64,000 bases of DNA from Corbicula japonica (Eukaryota > Mollusca > Bivalvia > Venerida > Cyrenidae). A model generated the notes under the pieces. It worked only from the letters and a program-made list of their open reading frames with translations. It was not told the origin of the DNA and searched no databases. The translations under genes and the position numbers were made by a program. Positions 46,915 to 58,410 of the stretch are shown in pieces. Every line of letters starts with the position of its first letter. The first letter of the stretch is position 1. Location of the stretch: the NCBI GenBank assembly GCA_038501625.1, contig JAZAYU010000037.1:4526001-4590000 (forward strand), in the 5' to 3' direction.

Positions 46915-48018
46915 TGAAACAAGAGACCGTCGAAGACGGGTGATGCTCTCCGAATGGGTACTTTGTCACAAAAACATTTGTATTACTATAGAGGTAAATT
47001 TTGAAAAAAAGTGAAGTGCTATAAAATCAGACAATTTTAAAATCCAGCTATAAATAACAAGTCGGACTTTGACCTTTACCAGTAAAGAAGAGACCCAAAT
47101 GTTGTGTGACATGGTGATCATTTTTGTTAAATAATTTTCAAATCCAACTGTAAATAACAATGTTATAGACAGGACACAATTTCGCTTGAAGGTCATGCTG
47201 TGATCTTGACCTTCAAGGTAGCGACTAAAATGTTGCGCGACACGTCCTGTCATTGTGGTGATCATTTTTTATAATTTTAAATTCCGATTTCAAATAGCAA
47301 AGTCATGGGCCGGACACAATGTTGCTTCAAGGTCATGCTATGACCTTGACCTTGAAGGTAGCAAGCCATATGTTGCGCGCAACACATCGTCTCATTATGG
47401 TTATCATTACAAAGTTATGGGCCAGACACGGTTTTTGTGCAAGGCCATGCTGTGACCTTGAACTTCAAGGTAGCGACCCAAATGTTGTGCCTGACAGGTC
47501 ATCTCATTATTCTCATTATGGTGATCATTTCTGTGAAATAATTTTAAAATCCGACTTCAAATAAAAAAGTTGTGGGTGCAACACGTCGTGTTATTATGGT
47601 TATCATTTCTGTGAAACAATTTTAAAATCCGACTTGAAATGAAAAAGTTACGGGCCGGACACGATTTTTCTATAAGGTCATGCTGTGACCTTGACCTTCA
47701 AGGTAGCGACCCAAATTTTGCGCGCGACACGTCGTCTCAATATGTTGATCATTTCTATGAAATAACTTTAAAATCCGACTTGAAATAAAAAAGTTATGGA
47801 CCGGGCACGATTTTGCTGCAAGGTCATGCTGTGACATTGACCTTCAATGTAGTGACCCAAATGTTGCGCGCGACAAATCGACTCATTATAATGATAATTT
47901 CTGTGAAATAATTTTAAAATCCGACTTCAAATAAAAAAGTTATGGGCCGGACACGAATCGAGACGGACGGACGACCCGGTGACTATATGCTCCCCCGAAT
48001 TTCTTCGGGGAGCATAAA
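46915..48018 (+). repeat. Hairpin-ended array of ~150 bp tandem repeats (family H2)
   Basis: It begins AACAAGAGACCGTCGAAGAC, with an internal short stem. About six copies of a ~150 bp unit follow with AAGGTCATGCTGTGACCTTG, GACCTTCAAGGTAGCGACCC, AATGTTGCGCGCGACAC and TTTTAAAATCCGACTTCAAA. It ends GAGACGGACGGACGACCC, TATATGCTCCCCCGAATTTC, TTCGGGGAGCATAAAC; the last part is a stable hairpin of about 11 pairs. I recall the same layout (AACAAGAG start, GACCTTGACCTT units, CCCCC...GGGGG hairpin end) from repeats common in bivalve genomes. All open frames inside are repeat artefacts. Confidence 0.75.
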
Positions 48019-48104
48019 CATTGAAACGTAATTTGAGGATTTCTACCAAATGACTCATATGTGTTGCAGGATCTGCGCTGCCAATGATCGTACTAGCTCT
48101 GAGA

Positions 48105-48235
48105 CTTTTAGATGAAAAAGAAACTTTGAAAGCCAACGAACATGACACATATTAAATATTGCAGGCTCTCTTTCATTGAAGCTGTTAATGGGCTGTACTC
48201 ATGAGGATATGCATATTACTGCCCACAATTAAAAA
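48105..48235 (-). repeat. R1 interspersed repeat, partial copy
   Basis: AACTTTGAAAGCCAACGAACATGACA, ATATTGCAGGCTC and GGATATGCATATTACTGCCCA preserve one end of reverse-orientation R1. The rest of the element is missing. Confidence 0.6.
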
Positions 48236-48831
48236 AATGTACAACAAAATAAATAACAAAGTTAAAGTTGACAGTTGATAAATTGTTGAATAATATAATT
48301 GGGGTTTTCGAACAGGTCTGTTCGTTAGGTTTTATGGCCATGCGAGTAACGCTTTTGATTTCCAAACGTAGGTTATAAAAGGGTGTGTTCAAATCCCATA
48401 AGGGGTTGATTTTTGCTGTTGATTTGTATATTGTAATTATTTCAATAAATACAATGTCATGAAGATATATCACAAAACGCCTTTACAAATCGTAAATCTT
48501 GATCAAATGTAATAAAAAAGGTTGGTTTGTAGTTTAAACTTAAAATTAGTCAAAGAGCTAGGATGTCGCAATTAAATTATACTCGAACATATTATTCGTA
48601 CGACGGCGACGAAATTGTGCAGAATGTAATTGAAGTTCGTGATTAGATGGTTGGAATGAGGTTTGCTTTACACAACATCATGGCTCATAGGCATCAGTGT
48701 CTATTCGGTGAAGCTGCTGCACATAAATACATGGAATGAACATAAAAAAGTAAAAGGAATTAAGAAATAAACATTAAACAAACGAACTGAGTAAAAACAT
48801 GAATGGAAAGAAGCAAATAAAAGTTACGCGC

Positions 48832-48900
48832 ATAGGATTCGAACTCTCAATCTTTTAAACCATGGCCTGACCTCCCTACCTACTGAGCTATTACCTGCAG
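48832..48900 (-). repeat. tRNA-like sequence (SINE head or tRNA pseudogene)
   Basis: On the minus strand ATAGCTCAGTAGGTAG (box A) and GAGTTCGAATCCTA (box B) are spaced as in a tRNA. The anticodon arm cannot be folded with five good pairs, and the acceptor ends do not match. No SINE body is evident. Confidence 0.4.
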
Positions 48901-49599
48901 ACTAAACGTTTGATGCTTTTAACACCATTATAAGTAGCTTAATCGTATAAGGCTAGTAACTCGGAAAGGTTACTCTGGAAATTGACACACTTTACCTATT
49001 CAATATTATAACATCGGACTTGTCCGAATGGTCACAGCTCACGGGTCAAAATCGGAGAATGATAAATATCTGCGCAGACACACCAATACGGGCTTATAAT
49101 CTGTCCAATCTCCAGGTCTTCTAAAACATGTTGACAGTGCTGAAGATTTTTTTTTCATGAAGAAACTGACATTAAGCACAAGTTCCTTCCGACAGGAAAA
49201 TGCAAATTTTCAATAGGGTTACAGTCAACTACAGGATTTTTTATCTTTCAAAAAAATTTCTGCGGATTGTAACTTTCAGCTACGTTCACTTCAATGACTT
49301 GTAAAGGTAAAATAGACCAGTGTTTAAAGTTCAGTCATAAAAATTCAAGGCCTGGAAAAAATAGAAAATGAGAACCGTTCCAGTCTGACATTGGTTGAAT
49401 TTAAGTCTTTGCATCTTGAAGCTCGCTGATGAAGGAACAATCTTATATTTGCCAGATTACCTAAAAGATAAATATTTTCATTTTTTTAGTAAACGATAAT
49501 TGCTATTGCATTTGAAGTAAACGTCTTAGTATTTTCCAACATGTAGAGTAAAGATGCTGAAAAGTACAAACATTAACTTTAATAGGGAATTCCGATGGA

Positions 49600-49858
49600 A
49601 ATTGTCAGTGCAAGAAAACTGTTATATCCTTAATAAACTTCTTGCGCAAATTATACTCCGAGGGCATTTTTTTGTTCAAGAAAACTGTTATATCCTTAAT
49701 AAAGTTTTTTGGAAAGAATACTCAAAGAGCATTATTTGTGCAAAGACTGTTATATAGCCTTAATAAAGTTCTTGGCAAAACATAATCAAAGAGCATTATT
49801 TGTGCAAAAACATTTATAGATTGAATAAAGTTCTTGCGCAAAGAATACTCCATAAACT
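49600..49858 (+). repeat. Tandem repeat, ~65 bp unit, four copies
   Basis: GTGCAAGAAAACTGTTATAT, CCTTAATAAA(C/G)TTCTTG and ATACTC(A/C)(A/G)AGAGCATTA recur at about 49607, 49676, 49738 and 49801 with moderate divergence. The 67-residue frame across it comes from the repeat. Confidence 0.75.
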
Positions 49859-49859
49859 C

Positions 49860-52300
49860 ATAGAATCCCATTTAACAAATGGTTTTAAAACACAGTGCCA
49901 ATGACATTAAATCCTTGTAATTCAATGGATAATACTCATGCCCCTAGCGACAATGTCAACAAACCAGTTTCTCAAGGTCAGCAATGTGCAATGTCAGACT
50001 GTACCTAGCAACGGTAACACAGGAAATGACACAAACCACGCCAATAGATCACGTCGGTAATTGACCTCACACTGTTTTCGCGATCAACGTGGCCAGGAAC
50101 CAAACGGGCATTATTCTTCGTCCCACGCAAAAATTTTTTTTGCAGCAAATCTCATAGTAAGTCGTCTCTGGGATAAAAATACTCATCCAAACTCAAACAC
50201 TGTTAACAAATCCCACTAGGGTACTAAACGTTGAAAATATGTGCACGTTACGTAAAAGTCTTAAAGAGACGCATTAAACACCCTGATGGTGAAGCATTTA
50301 TTGACAATTATTAAATATTTTGTATTTTCTGAAACATATTTTAATTCTGACAATTATAATGTGGTATAAAAACATGCTTCACCTATTTTGCAAAGTTCAT
50401 CTTACATAAATCGGGAGGCATTGTTATCTGTGTCCGAGACAACATTGTAGAATGTCGTTGAGTACGATACTTATACACGAATTTGTATGAATATTCAACC
50501 CGACAGTATTATGCACTTCCATTTCTGCTCATGAACACGTTCAATGAAACCGAGGATGCAATATATTTTGATATTTGTCTTTTTTGTTGTATTCTCTCTT
50601 CCTAATATCTCTTTATGCTTTTGAAACCACTGACATTTAATCGAGTTAGGGGTTAACACAGGTCATTAGATCGTCAGTAGCGGTTAAAATCTTTGTTAAC
50701 GAAGAGCCAGCTCTTCTTCTTTAAATTTGGATTATAAAGGAATTTTGAAAAAAATGCGATTCTGTGATAATGCGATTGCCTATCTGTTATACAGACGATG
50801 TTTCAGCAGTTTTAGCTCGTTTCGCTTTATCCTCTGTACAAAAGCTAAGGTTAATTGTGCGATCTTTGGTTTTACTCCCATCTCGATTAAATGTCCTTCG
50901 TTTATTAAATCACGTGGGGAGTTCAGTAGTAAACATACTAAAGAATATGAGTAAATGGTGTATTTTATATTATGCTTAAGTTTAACGACCGCAGTTTGAT
51001 TCTATGGGGAGAAATTTTAGTTTTATTATCAGTGTTGTTAAACATAAGTTAGGTATAGCACAGAATATATATTTTATGGATATCAATTGGCAAGTAATTA
51101 ACAAGTCTAGACGAAACCAATATTTCTGGGTGATATTATATACGTCCTGAAAAGTCGTTTTCTATAGATAGAGGCTATATTGAACGAATTTGAATTAAAA
51201 ATTTTCTGAAAAAAAATCTGGTAAACATAAATATATATATGTTTACCCGCTGGTAAAATCAATTGCAGCATCGGTCATCAGCGATACTTTATTATTTCTA
51301 ACCAACCTTTTGAAAGTATTCAAAATCAACTTGATAAAAAATTTAAACATTCTGTAGAAAAGGTGTTCATGGCACAAAAATAGATTTGATGCAATTGATT
51401 TAATAACTTCGAAATCACATTTGTTTTTATTTAACGTTTGGCTTTTTCAACAAAAGGGAAATATGCATATCAGGAATGGCAACACCCAGCAGTAAGATAA
51501 AATACAACATGTTTACTTTTGGGAATAAAATCGTAAAGACTTCACAATAACAGTTAAACAGTGCCAAAGAATTCGAAATAAATGAAACAGATTCATTTTT
51601 CGCAAATGATCACAATAAATCGCACAGGGACATTTTTACATCTGATCTGCTTTGCAATAAATCAACAACACCGCCAACAACAACGTTTAATTATACAGTT
51701 TGGAACATAGACATGGCTGGAACTTTTTTTTAAATGACCATAACGGGGCAATTAAGCTACTTAAACATGACACGAACTGCCACAAAAATCTAACAAAATA
51801 GTTTTCCCTAGAGCTGCCAAAATCACATATCCGAAAAAATCTAACTACCCAATCAACTTGTACTTAGCAAACCATGGTTAAGGGGCCTACCATCAGTTGT
51901 GATGAAAGAATCACCAGGCAAGAGACAAGTACAGTACAAAGCTAAGAAATGAAGCAAAACTGAGACGGAAATATGAAGGAAATCCTACAAATGAACATTA
52001 AATGATCATATCAAGAAACATTAACAGTCTAATACCACAAATCATCGATCCCTAAGGGTAACAAAACCAGAAGAAATACTTAAAATCCTTCATACAAACT
52101 CGAAACTTAAAACTTCCTTATTTGAGTAAACGCTTTTCACAAAGTACTATACTCAATAGCGTTATACCATACCTCATTAAAGTCCAACGAAACATAAGAT
52201 AAAAATACATTAAAATTGATACAAAATATAAGTTTTGCACCATCTTTAAACTCACATAACTCTGATGTTTATATGTTAAATGCACAGCAGTTAACATTCT
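49860..52300. other. Non-coding stretch, no recognised feature
   Basis: AT-rich, with two overlapping short frames near 50727-50979 that resemble no family. A GCATATCAGGAATGGCAACA word near 51465 also precedes the GAACC-family copies (16780, 53905), so a fragment of that repeat may be here. Confidence 0.35.
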
Positions 52301-52306
52301 TTGATT

Positions 52307-52635
52307 TTAAAATATTTTTTTCCCATTTTGAAACAGTGAATAAGAGTTACGGAAATAGAATACATTTAAAGGCTTCTTTAAACAATTAAATTCGGATTGT
52401 CGCACATCTAACGGCCAACTTTTCCATGCCAGTGGGCCGACCTTAGAGAATATTGTCACTGAATGCGTTTCATTTATTAAAAGGAATATATTAGTCCCAC
52501 AATATACAGATCTTAAGCCCGGCCTTCCAGAAATATGATTCGACAAATGTTCAGTTAGGTAGTCAGGTGTATAACGTTTGTAAAAGTTGCACATCGAACA
52601 CAAAATGTTGAACTTAAGTTAAGCTTTGCTAGGGA
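52307..52635 (-). pseudogene. LINE ORF2 C-terminal fragment (jockey/CR1-like tail)
   Basis: The minus strand is open for about 109 codons. It resembles the segment after the reverse transcriptase in jockey-superfamily LINEs: YTPDYLTEHLSN, then RSVYCGTNIF, then a FSKVGPLAWKSWPLDVR block (the usual form is AP.LWN.LP..IR), then FNCLKKPLNVFYF. The copy lacks the reverse transcriptase and is 5'-truncated. Confidence 0.65.
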
Positions 52636-52741
52636 GCCGGTGAAGGTAACACAGAGGAGCTTGTGATAAGTTGACGCTCAGTTTATAACTTCGTGGTCTC
52701 AGGATCAAGTCCATCCAACTAAGCATAAGCAAATATAATTA

Positions 52742-53210
52742 GAAACAAGAACTGTTACATTGGCGATATATAGATCTTACAAGGGTTAAAGTGTCAAAAA
52801 TACACGCCTGAAGTTGTAAAGTGCTGTGTTACAAATGTTACGCATGTTACAGTAACATTGCAGAAAATGACTGGGAAAAGCTTTAAGTAAAAAACCTGTT
52901 ACATTGGCGATACATAGATGTTACATGGGTAACAGTGTCAAAATACGTGCCCTAAGTTGTGAAGGGCGATGTTACAAATGTTACACATGTTACAGTCACA
53001 TTGCAGAAAAGGACTGGGAAAAGCTTTAAGTAAATGTAAATAGAAACAAGAACTGTTACATTGGCGATACATATATGTTACATGGGTTACAGTATCAATA
53101 ATACGTGCCCTAAGTTACGAAGGACGATGTTACATGACTTGCATTACAAGAAATCATGCCCGCGTTTGCGAAATCATTGTTACAAATGTATTACATGCTT
53201 GCAACAAGAG
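52742..53210 (+). repeat. Tandem repeat, ~150 bp unit, three copies
   Basis: AGAAACAAGAACTGTTACAT, TGGCGATA(C/T)ATA(G/T)AT, TACGTGCCCTAAGTTG and TTACA(A/C)ATGTTAC recur at about 52742, 52888 and 53040. The third unit fades into diverged TTACAnnTGTTACA words by about 53210. Confidence 0.75.
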
Positions 53211-53968
53211 TTACAACCACTTTTTATATGAACCGTTTTTAATTTTTGGACCAATTTTATTCCCCATCTCGTGCCATAGACTTAAGTGCCGTTTCGATAA
53301 GTCGACCACGATATATTGCTAGATGTCCTTCATTGTCAATATGGCGTAAAGTCTATGGCAAGGATCACCGGCACTTTCTGTTTCTACATTCCACCCAAAG
53401 TATCATTGACTTGTTGGAGAAGCGCCGATTTACATGAGCGGAATCGCCTATATGAAGACTGGTTCTTCTGTAGCAAGGTATGTGTAGAAGCATGTATATT
53501 TATCTTTTTTTAAAATAACTTTTAAGAGAAAATAAATGTTACTCACTGATCTGTAGTTGGGTTGTTTAAAAAAATTGCTAGTTTGGGTTTTCCTTCTATA
53601 AAAATGTACAAGAAACTGTAAATACTATTTTCCTATTTTGCAGACGTGTCTCTTTATGCACGTTAAATATTTTCGAAGTTTCATCAAAATATCACCATCC
53701 GTTAACAACATATTTAAGTAAAATGGGCAAAAAATGTCAACATGACAAAACTGTGAGACGGTTTAAAAATCACATTTGTTTAGACCATCACTATACAAAA
53801 AACAAGAACATAGACAAGCTTTTGTGTTGTTCTAGTGAAAGGTGCATTTATAGGCATGAACTAATGATACAATTAAATATATAATACTTCAAAAAAGTAA
53901 TAAAGGCATATCAGGAATCGCCACACTCACAAAACCACAAAACATAGCCTCCCCACGCAGCGAAAAAA

Positions 53969-53971
<3 letters not shown>

Positions 53972-54027
<56 letters not shown>
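53972..54027 (+). repeat. (GA)n microsatellite
   Basis: An uninterrupted GA run of about 56 bases. It lies between the CCACACTCACAAAACC...ATAGCCTCC block and the GAACC-family end, at the same place as the shorter GA-rich run in the copy at 16840-16857. The microsatellite is therefore probably an internal part of that mobile repeat. Confidence 0.9.
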
Positions 54028-54029
<2 letters not shown>

Positions 54030-54084
54030 ATGTTTCTTATAAATATGTCAATTCAAATAGGACGCCACAAACAATTAAGAAAAA

Positions 54085-54250
54085 GAGAACCTTTAGGGAT
54101 ACCGCCTTGGAACGGACAGTGGCAAAACAAATTGCCACTGGGAGTTAAAACTAGGTTTTAGGGGTCAACATCACACTTGCCCCAACAGGTTCTCGTATCA
54201 CAAAACAAGTACAAGTTGTCTTGGTGAAATAACTCCAACCCACCCAACGG
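54085..54250 (+). repeat. GAACC inverted-repeat family, left arm
   Basis: GAGAACCTTTAGGGATACCG, CCTTGGAACGGACAGTGGCA, AATTGCCACTGGGAG, CACACTTGCCCCAACAGGTT and CTTGGTGAAATAACTCCAAC follow the same order as in 16915-17065. No inverted right arm is found downstream. Confidence 0.65.
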
Positions 54251-54460
54251 TTCAACAATGTTGCATGCAAAAGCACACAAACATATAAAACATAAGAAGC
54301 TAATAGCATTGCAAAGCCAAAGGGCGGGTACTCAATGATCTTACCGAGACCAGAGCTTCTGGAGTAAAATCAGCAAGAACACTATGACAGGGATAAAATA
54401 AACAAATCAAGCTACTAGGTTCCTTTAAGACAAGATTTCTCCATAAACCTTCATGAACTC

Positions 54461-54726
54461 TTAAATTCCTGCCACCGTCGTGCAACCAAAGAGGTAAGCA
54501 TAATGATCAACTGTACACGGGTTAATCACCAGGCCTGCAAAGCGCTGTAAAATATCATGTTGGTAACCTTTCCTTAGTTTGTGATACCGATAACCCTGTT
54601 TTAAAAGTTTTTCTATAATGCAAAGATTACGTTCATTGAAATCATTCACATAGTTGCAAGCTCTTGAAAAGCGAACAAGCTGTGAGATATTAACCCCGTA
54701 AGATGTTGCACGAGGAACATCTAAAC
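54461..54726 (-). pseudogene. Retroelement (reverse-transcriptase-associated) fragment
   Basis: The minus strand is open for 88 codons and contains TSYGVNISQLVRFSRAC, NDFNERNLCIIEKLLKQGYR and YHKLRKGYQ. I recognise this as the region after the catalytic core in a family of reverse transcriptase-like proteins common in molluscs and cnidarians. The core with YxDD is absent, so this is a relic. The frame closes at 54461, and decayed similarity may continue to about 54300. Confidence 0.6.
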
Positions 54727-55014
54727 ATTCAAGTAATCAAAATTAATACCATCAAGTCAAGCTTGGTAGATAAGAAAATACGTTACGAAAATCAATTCAT
54801 CTTTGCATTTTAATTTATAAGACTTTTAAGATTAATAATACAAACGTAATATTTTGTGTATCATTAAGTTTAATGTTTCTAGATGCAATAATTATAACAT
54901 TATCACCTCTTTTGAAAGTATTTTGTCTGCAGCACCCTTGAGAAAATATCAGCTAAATTTCTAAGAAATGTGACATCATGCACTTAATGCAATATTCTGT
55001 CAACACATATCTTA

Positions 55015-56815
55015 CGAGGGTTGTCGCAGAAGTTAAAGGACTAACACTGTAGATTAAAGATTTCTTATAGTAGACAAAAAATAAAAACACTGTTAAATAG
55101 AATAAAATCTTCCTTATCAATATGTAAAATTTCGAAAACATACATAGAACAGGAATTAAAAAATAAACAAACAATCAACACACATAACGGTGATCTGGCG
55201 CACAAACGAGCGTCATTTAACGTCACACAAGACGTCAGCATCTAAACCTTCTCAATATAGTCACTTTCCGTAGCAACACACTTCCTGTGGCGTGAGATCC
55301 ATTTCTGGAATATGTCATCATAAAACTCTGGATCGAATGTAGACACAATCTTCAACGTTTCTGCCATGAGCTCCTCGCCGCTGTCAAAGTGGCTGCCTCG
55401 TAATTGCGACTTCACCTCCGGGAACACACGGAAGTCCATGGGCGCCAAGTCAGGACTGTAGGGTGGGTGGCTCAGACGCTGGAATCCAAGGACGTCGATC
55501 TCCAACTGGGTGGAACTCGCTGTGTGCGGAGGGGCATTGTCCTGGTAGAGAATCATGTCCGACAGCTCAAGGCCCGGTCGCTTCTTCCGGAGCGCGTGGA
55601 CAAGATCACGGCGAAGGAGCTTAAATTAAAAAAAATATTTGATTTTATTTTAAGATTTTAGTGTTTTTTTTAAAAACACAATTTATTGTATTTTTAAAGA
55701 AAACAATTTATTGTATTTTTTTTAACATTTAATTTTGTTAAAAATATTACCTTCGAATAGTAAGCTGCATTGATGGTCTGTCCCTCTGGTACACGATGAA
55801 TCAGGATCATTCCATGTCGGTCCATAAAGAACACAAACATGTGCTTTCCTCCGGACCTCGATACTTTGGCTTTCTTGGGTGGCGGTGTTGCGGGCGTCTT
55901 CCACACGGACGAGTCAGCCTTGGTTTCTGGGTCATAATGCCAGAGCCAGGTTTCGTCCTGCGTGATGATCCGGTGCAGGAAACGATCACCTTCTTCATCA
56001 CAACGCGTGAGAAATTCCATGGACGACGTCACGCGCTGTGCCTTTTGGACGTCCGTCAGCAGCCCCATCTTGCGCACACCTTTCGCATGTTGAGATCATG
56101 AAGAACTCGTAGCACAGTGTCCTTAGAGGAGTCCATGTCTGCCGCTAATGTCCGTACTGTGAACCTGCGGTCCATAGCGATCCGGTCCTTCACCTTCTGT
56201 ACAAGTGATATTCGCTTGGTCGCCGGTCTTCCACTGCGCGCCTCATCCTGTACAGACTCCCGACCTTCCCGGAACTCCTTATGCCATCGGAACACTAATG
56301 ACCGGCAGCACTTGTATTTACCGGCATTTTGCACTTCTTTAAATGTTTGAGTTGGCGTTTTCCCGAGTGCCTGGCAAAACTGTATAACCGCACGCAGTTT
56401 CACATCACCGGTGGACGTCATGACGTTTTCGCTTGGAGAACAGTGTCTTGATGAAAAACGTTGTAACTGAGTTACTGCAGATGTTACCCCGACCAAACTT
56501 ACAGAAAATGACGTTATAACGTCACGTGTAAAGCAGACGATATTTCGCGCCATTGTCACTTTATTTGCCTGATCAACGGTATGGTTAAAAAGAGTATGTT
56601 CTGTTTAACGCAAACGTTAATATGGCGTGCGCCGCTCGTCGCTTAGGTTGCTATGGAAACACTTGAGTACCGAGTAGTCGTTATGCATATTCCAATTTTT
56701 ACATTATGTTTGTGTTGCATATGCGCCGGCGTTTATTATTGTAAAAGTATTCTATAAAATGGCAAAAAATAAACTTGTTATGAAGAAAGTCCTTTAACTT
56801 CTGCGACAACCCTCG
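55015..56815 (-). mobile_element. Mariner transposon with 28 bp terminal inverted repeats
   Basis: Left end CGAGGGTTGTCGCAGAAG (and ten more bases, TTAAAGGACT) and the reverse complement of the right end are identical over 28 bases. Both are flanked by TA (55013-55014 and 56816-56817), the mariner target duplication. The length is 1801 bp, longer than the usual 1.3 kb, partly because of a 131 bp intron-like insert and a long 5' region. A single transposase gene runs on the minus strand. Perfect ends suggest fairly recent insertion despite the frameshift in the gene. Confidence 0.92.
55242..56559 (-). pseudogene. Mariner transposase, frameshifted, with an intron
   Basis: The N-terminal part, 56559-56056, carries the paired helix-turn-helix DNA-binding region (FCQALGKTPTQTFKEVQNAG, CRSLVFRWHKEFREGRESVQ, the GRP linker, TVRTLAADM). 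A one-base loss near 56056-56065 moves the frame. The next part (to 55752) continues with MGLLTDVQKAQR and ITQDETWLWHYDP (first catalytic Asp). After YYSK, 55750-55620 starts GTAATA and ends TTTAAG, a 131 bp GT...AG insert. The frame then resumes in phase with LLRRDLVHALRKKRPG, LYQDNAPPHTA (second Asp) and YSPDLAPMDF (third Asp). The triad is intact. The N-terminal ~55 residues before the domain may be non-coding, so the real start may be the ATG near 56420. Confidence 0.85.
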
Positions 56816-56817
56816 TA

Positions 56818-58410
56818 CATTAATACAAGAGCATGTTTTTTTCTAGAAGTCAGTGTCATGTTTTGTTAAATTGTGACAAACAGGAATGACCTTAGTGAAA
56901 CGTTATTGAGTACACTGCACTTCATTTATGTGTTAGTCAGGAGTGTGACACACTTTCTTTAAAATATGATTTTTTATGCGATACCAAAAGTTTTAAAGCG
57001 CTTATTGTCGATGCATTTACATGTATGTTAACAGAAATGAATGCACTTTTAAATAATAAGAAACAGCAAAAAATTATTTTAAACATAAATTAAAACCCTT
57101 GTAATTTATTTAATATAGGTCAATAAAGCTCCATAAATTCTTGTTCTATCACATATGAGTTATACTTGATTAATTGTGAAAGATATACAAACAAATGGTG
57201 CAACCGGTTTAGACTTTTTATGAACCCTAAATCTTTACATTTCTTTTTACTTCACTTACCATTTTAACAGACCAAATGACAATATCTCGGCAACCAGTTG
57301 ACCGATTTAAATATCTGTTTAGTTCTGTACTCAGTTTCAGTATGCAAAATATACGGAGTTACCAGTTTGGACTTTATAAACTTTAACTTTTCACTAATTT
57401 TTCACTTTTCTCTCCATTTTTAAACAGCCTAAGTATCAGGTTCAAGTTCTAGCCCAACATTCTTCAAACGTGGTCTGCTGAAATAATAAACACTTAAAAA
57501 TGGACACTTAGTAAACACTTAACTTTCATAAAATACAGCAACAAATGCTTAATTATATCATCATATGATACAAACTGATACAGATTTAACAAATGACATT
57601 AATGTTTTTGAAGAATGTCATACAGATAACATATACTCAACAAAAATAGAAACCTGACACTTTATATTTGGTGTATTTTCCTGGAATCAGATTTAAGCTA
57701 ATTGAATTGTGGTATGTAATAAAAATTGTGCATGTTTTGAACTTAATTATGCATTTTGATATTTTTGGTGCATGAAACAAGTGATTCAGTGGTTATTTTC
57801 TTTTGGATGGTGCAAAAATATATAGATTTTGAATATGCACCTCATACTTATTCAAAGTTACAGTGTCAGGTTTCTTTTTTTGTTGAGTACATATGCAGTC
57901 AAGAACAGAAAATGTTAGTCGCCAAAACAACCGACCTAGCCATTATTTAGTACCATGTATCGAAATTTTGTGAAAGGGTCGCCATTTGTCTTCTTCAATT
58001 GCATCCTACTCTATTTGGATGCATAATTTTCTCGTCAGAGCTAGTTGCATATTACTTCGCATAGAATAACACTTGGTGATCATTTATAATGTTCACTTTA
58101 TTTACGATCACATACATATGCATAAAAGAAACTTTACACTGCTATTAACATCACTTATATACATACCTGTACACCGCCGTTTCCGATGATTAAATCCTAG
58201 AAATTAGCATAAATGATCTATATTTACACAACACTTAGTTACTTAGCAACTAAAGTAACTTTCTCACGTCACAATATCCACACGGATACAGTTCATTTCC
58301 ATACGGTGTTATATGACTGGGATATGTTTTAATTCATAGTTCAAACAAAAATATGCATTGTTTGGAATGATTGAAGTGATATGTGAGTTCACTGACAATC
58401 TCCGTCATTT
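56818..58410. other. Non-coding stretch, no recognised feature
   Basis: AT-rich, stops in all frames. No repeat word shared with other parts of the window was seen here. Confidence 0.4.

Noticed and set aside
46915..48018. CRISPR-like array
   Set aside because: Units are contiguous ~150 bp tandem copies without unique spacers, in a eukaryotic context.
48832..48900. Functional tRNA on the minus strand
   Set aside because: The anticodon and acceptor stems are not formed.
53970..54161. Open frame with alternating Arg-Glu
   Set aside because: It is the translation of the GA microsatellite.
55796..56101. Plus-strand frame of 101 codons
   Set aside because: It is the antisense shadow of the mariner transposase.
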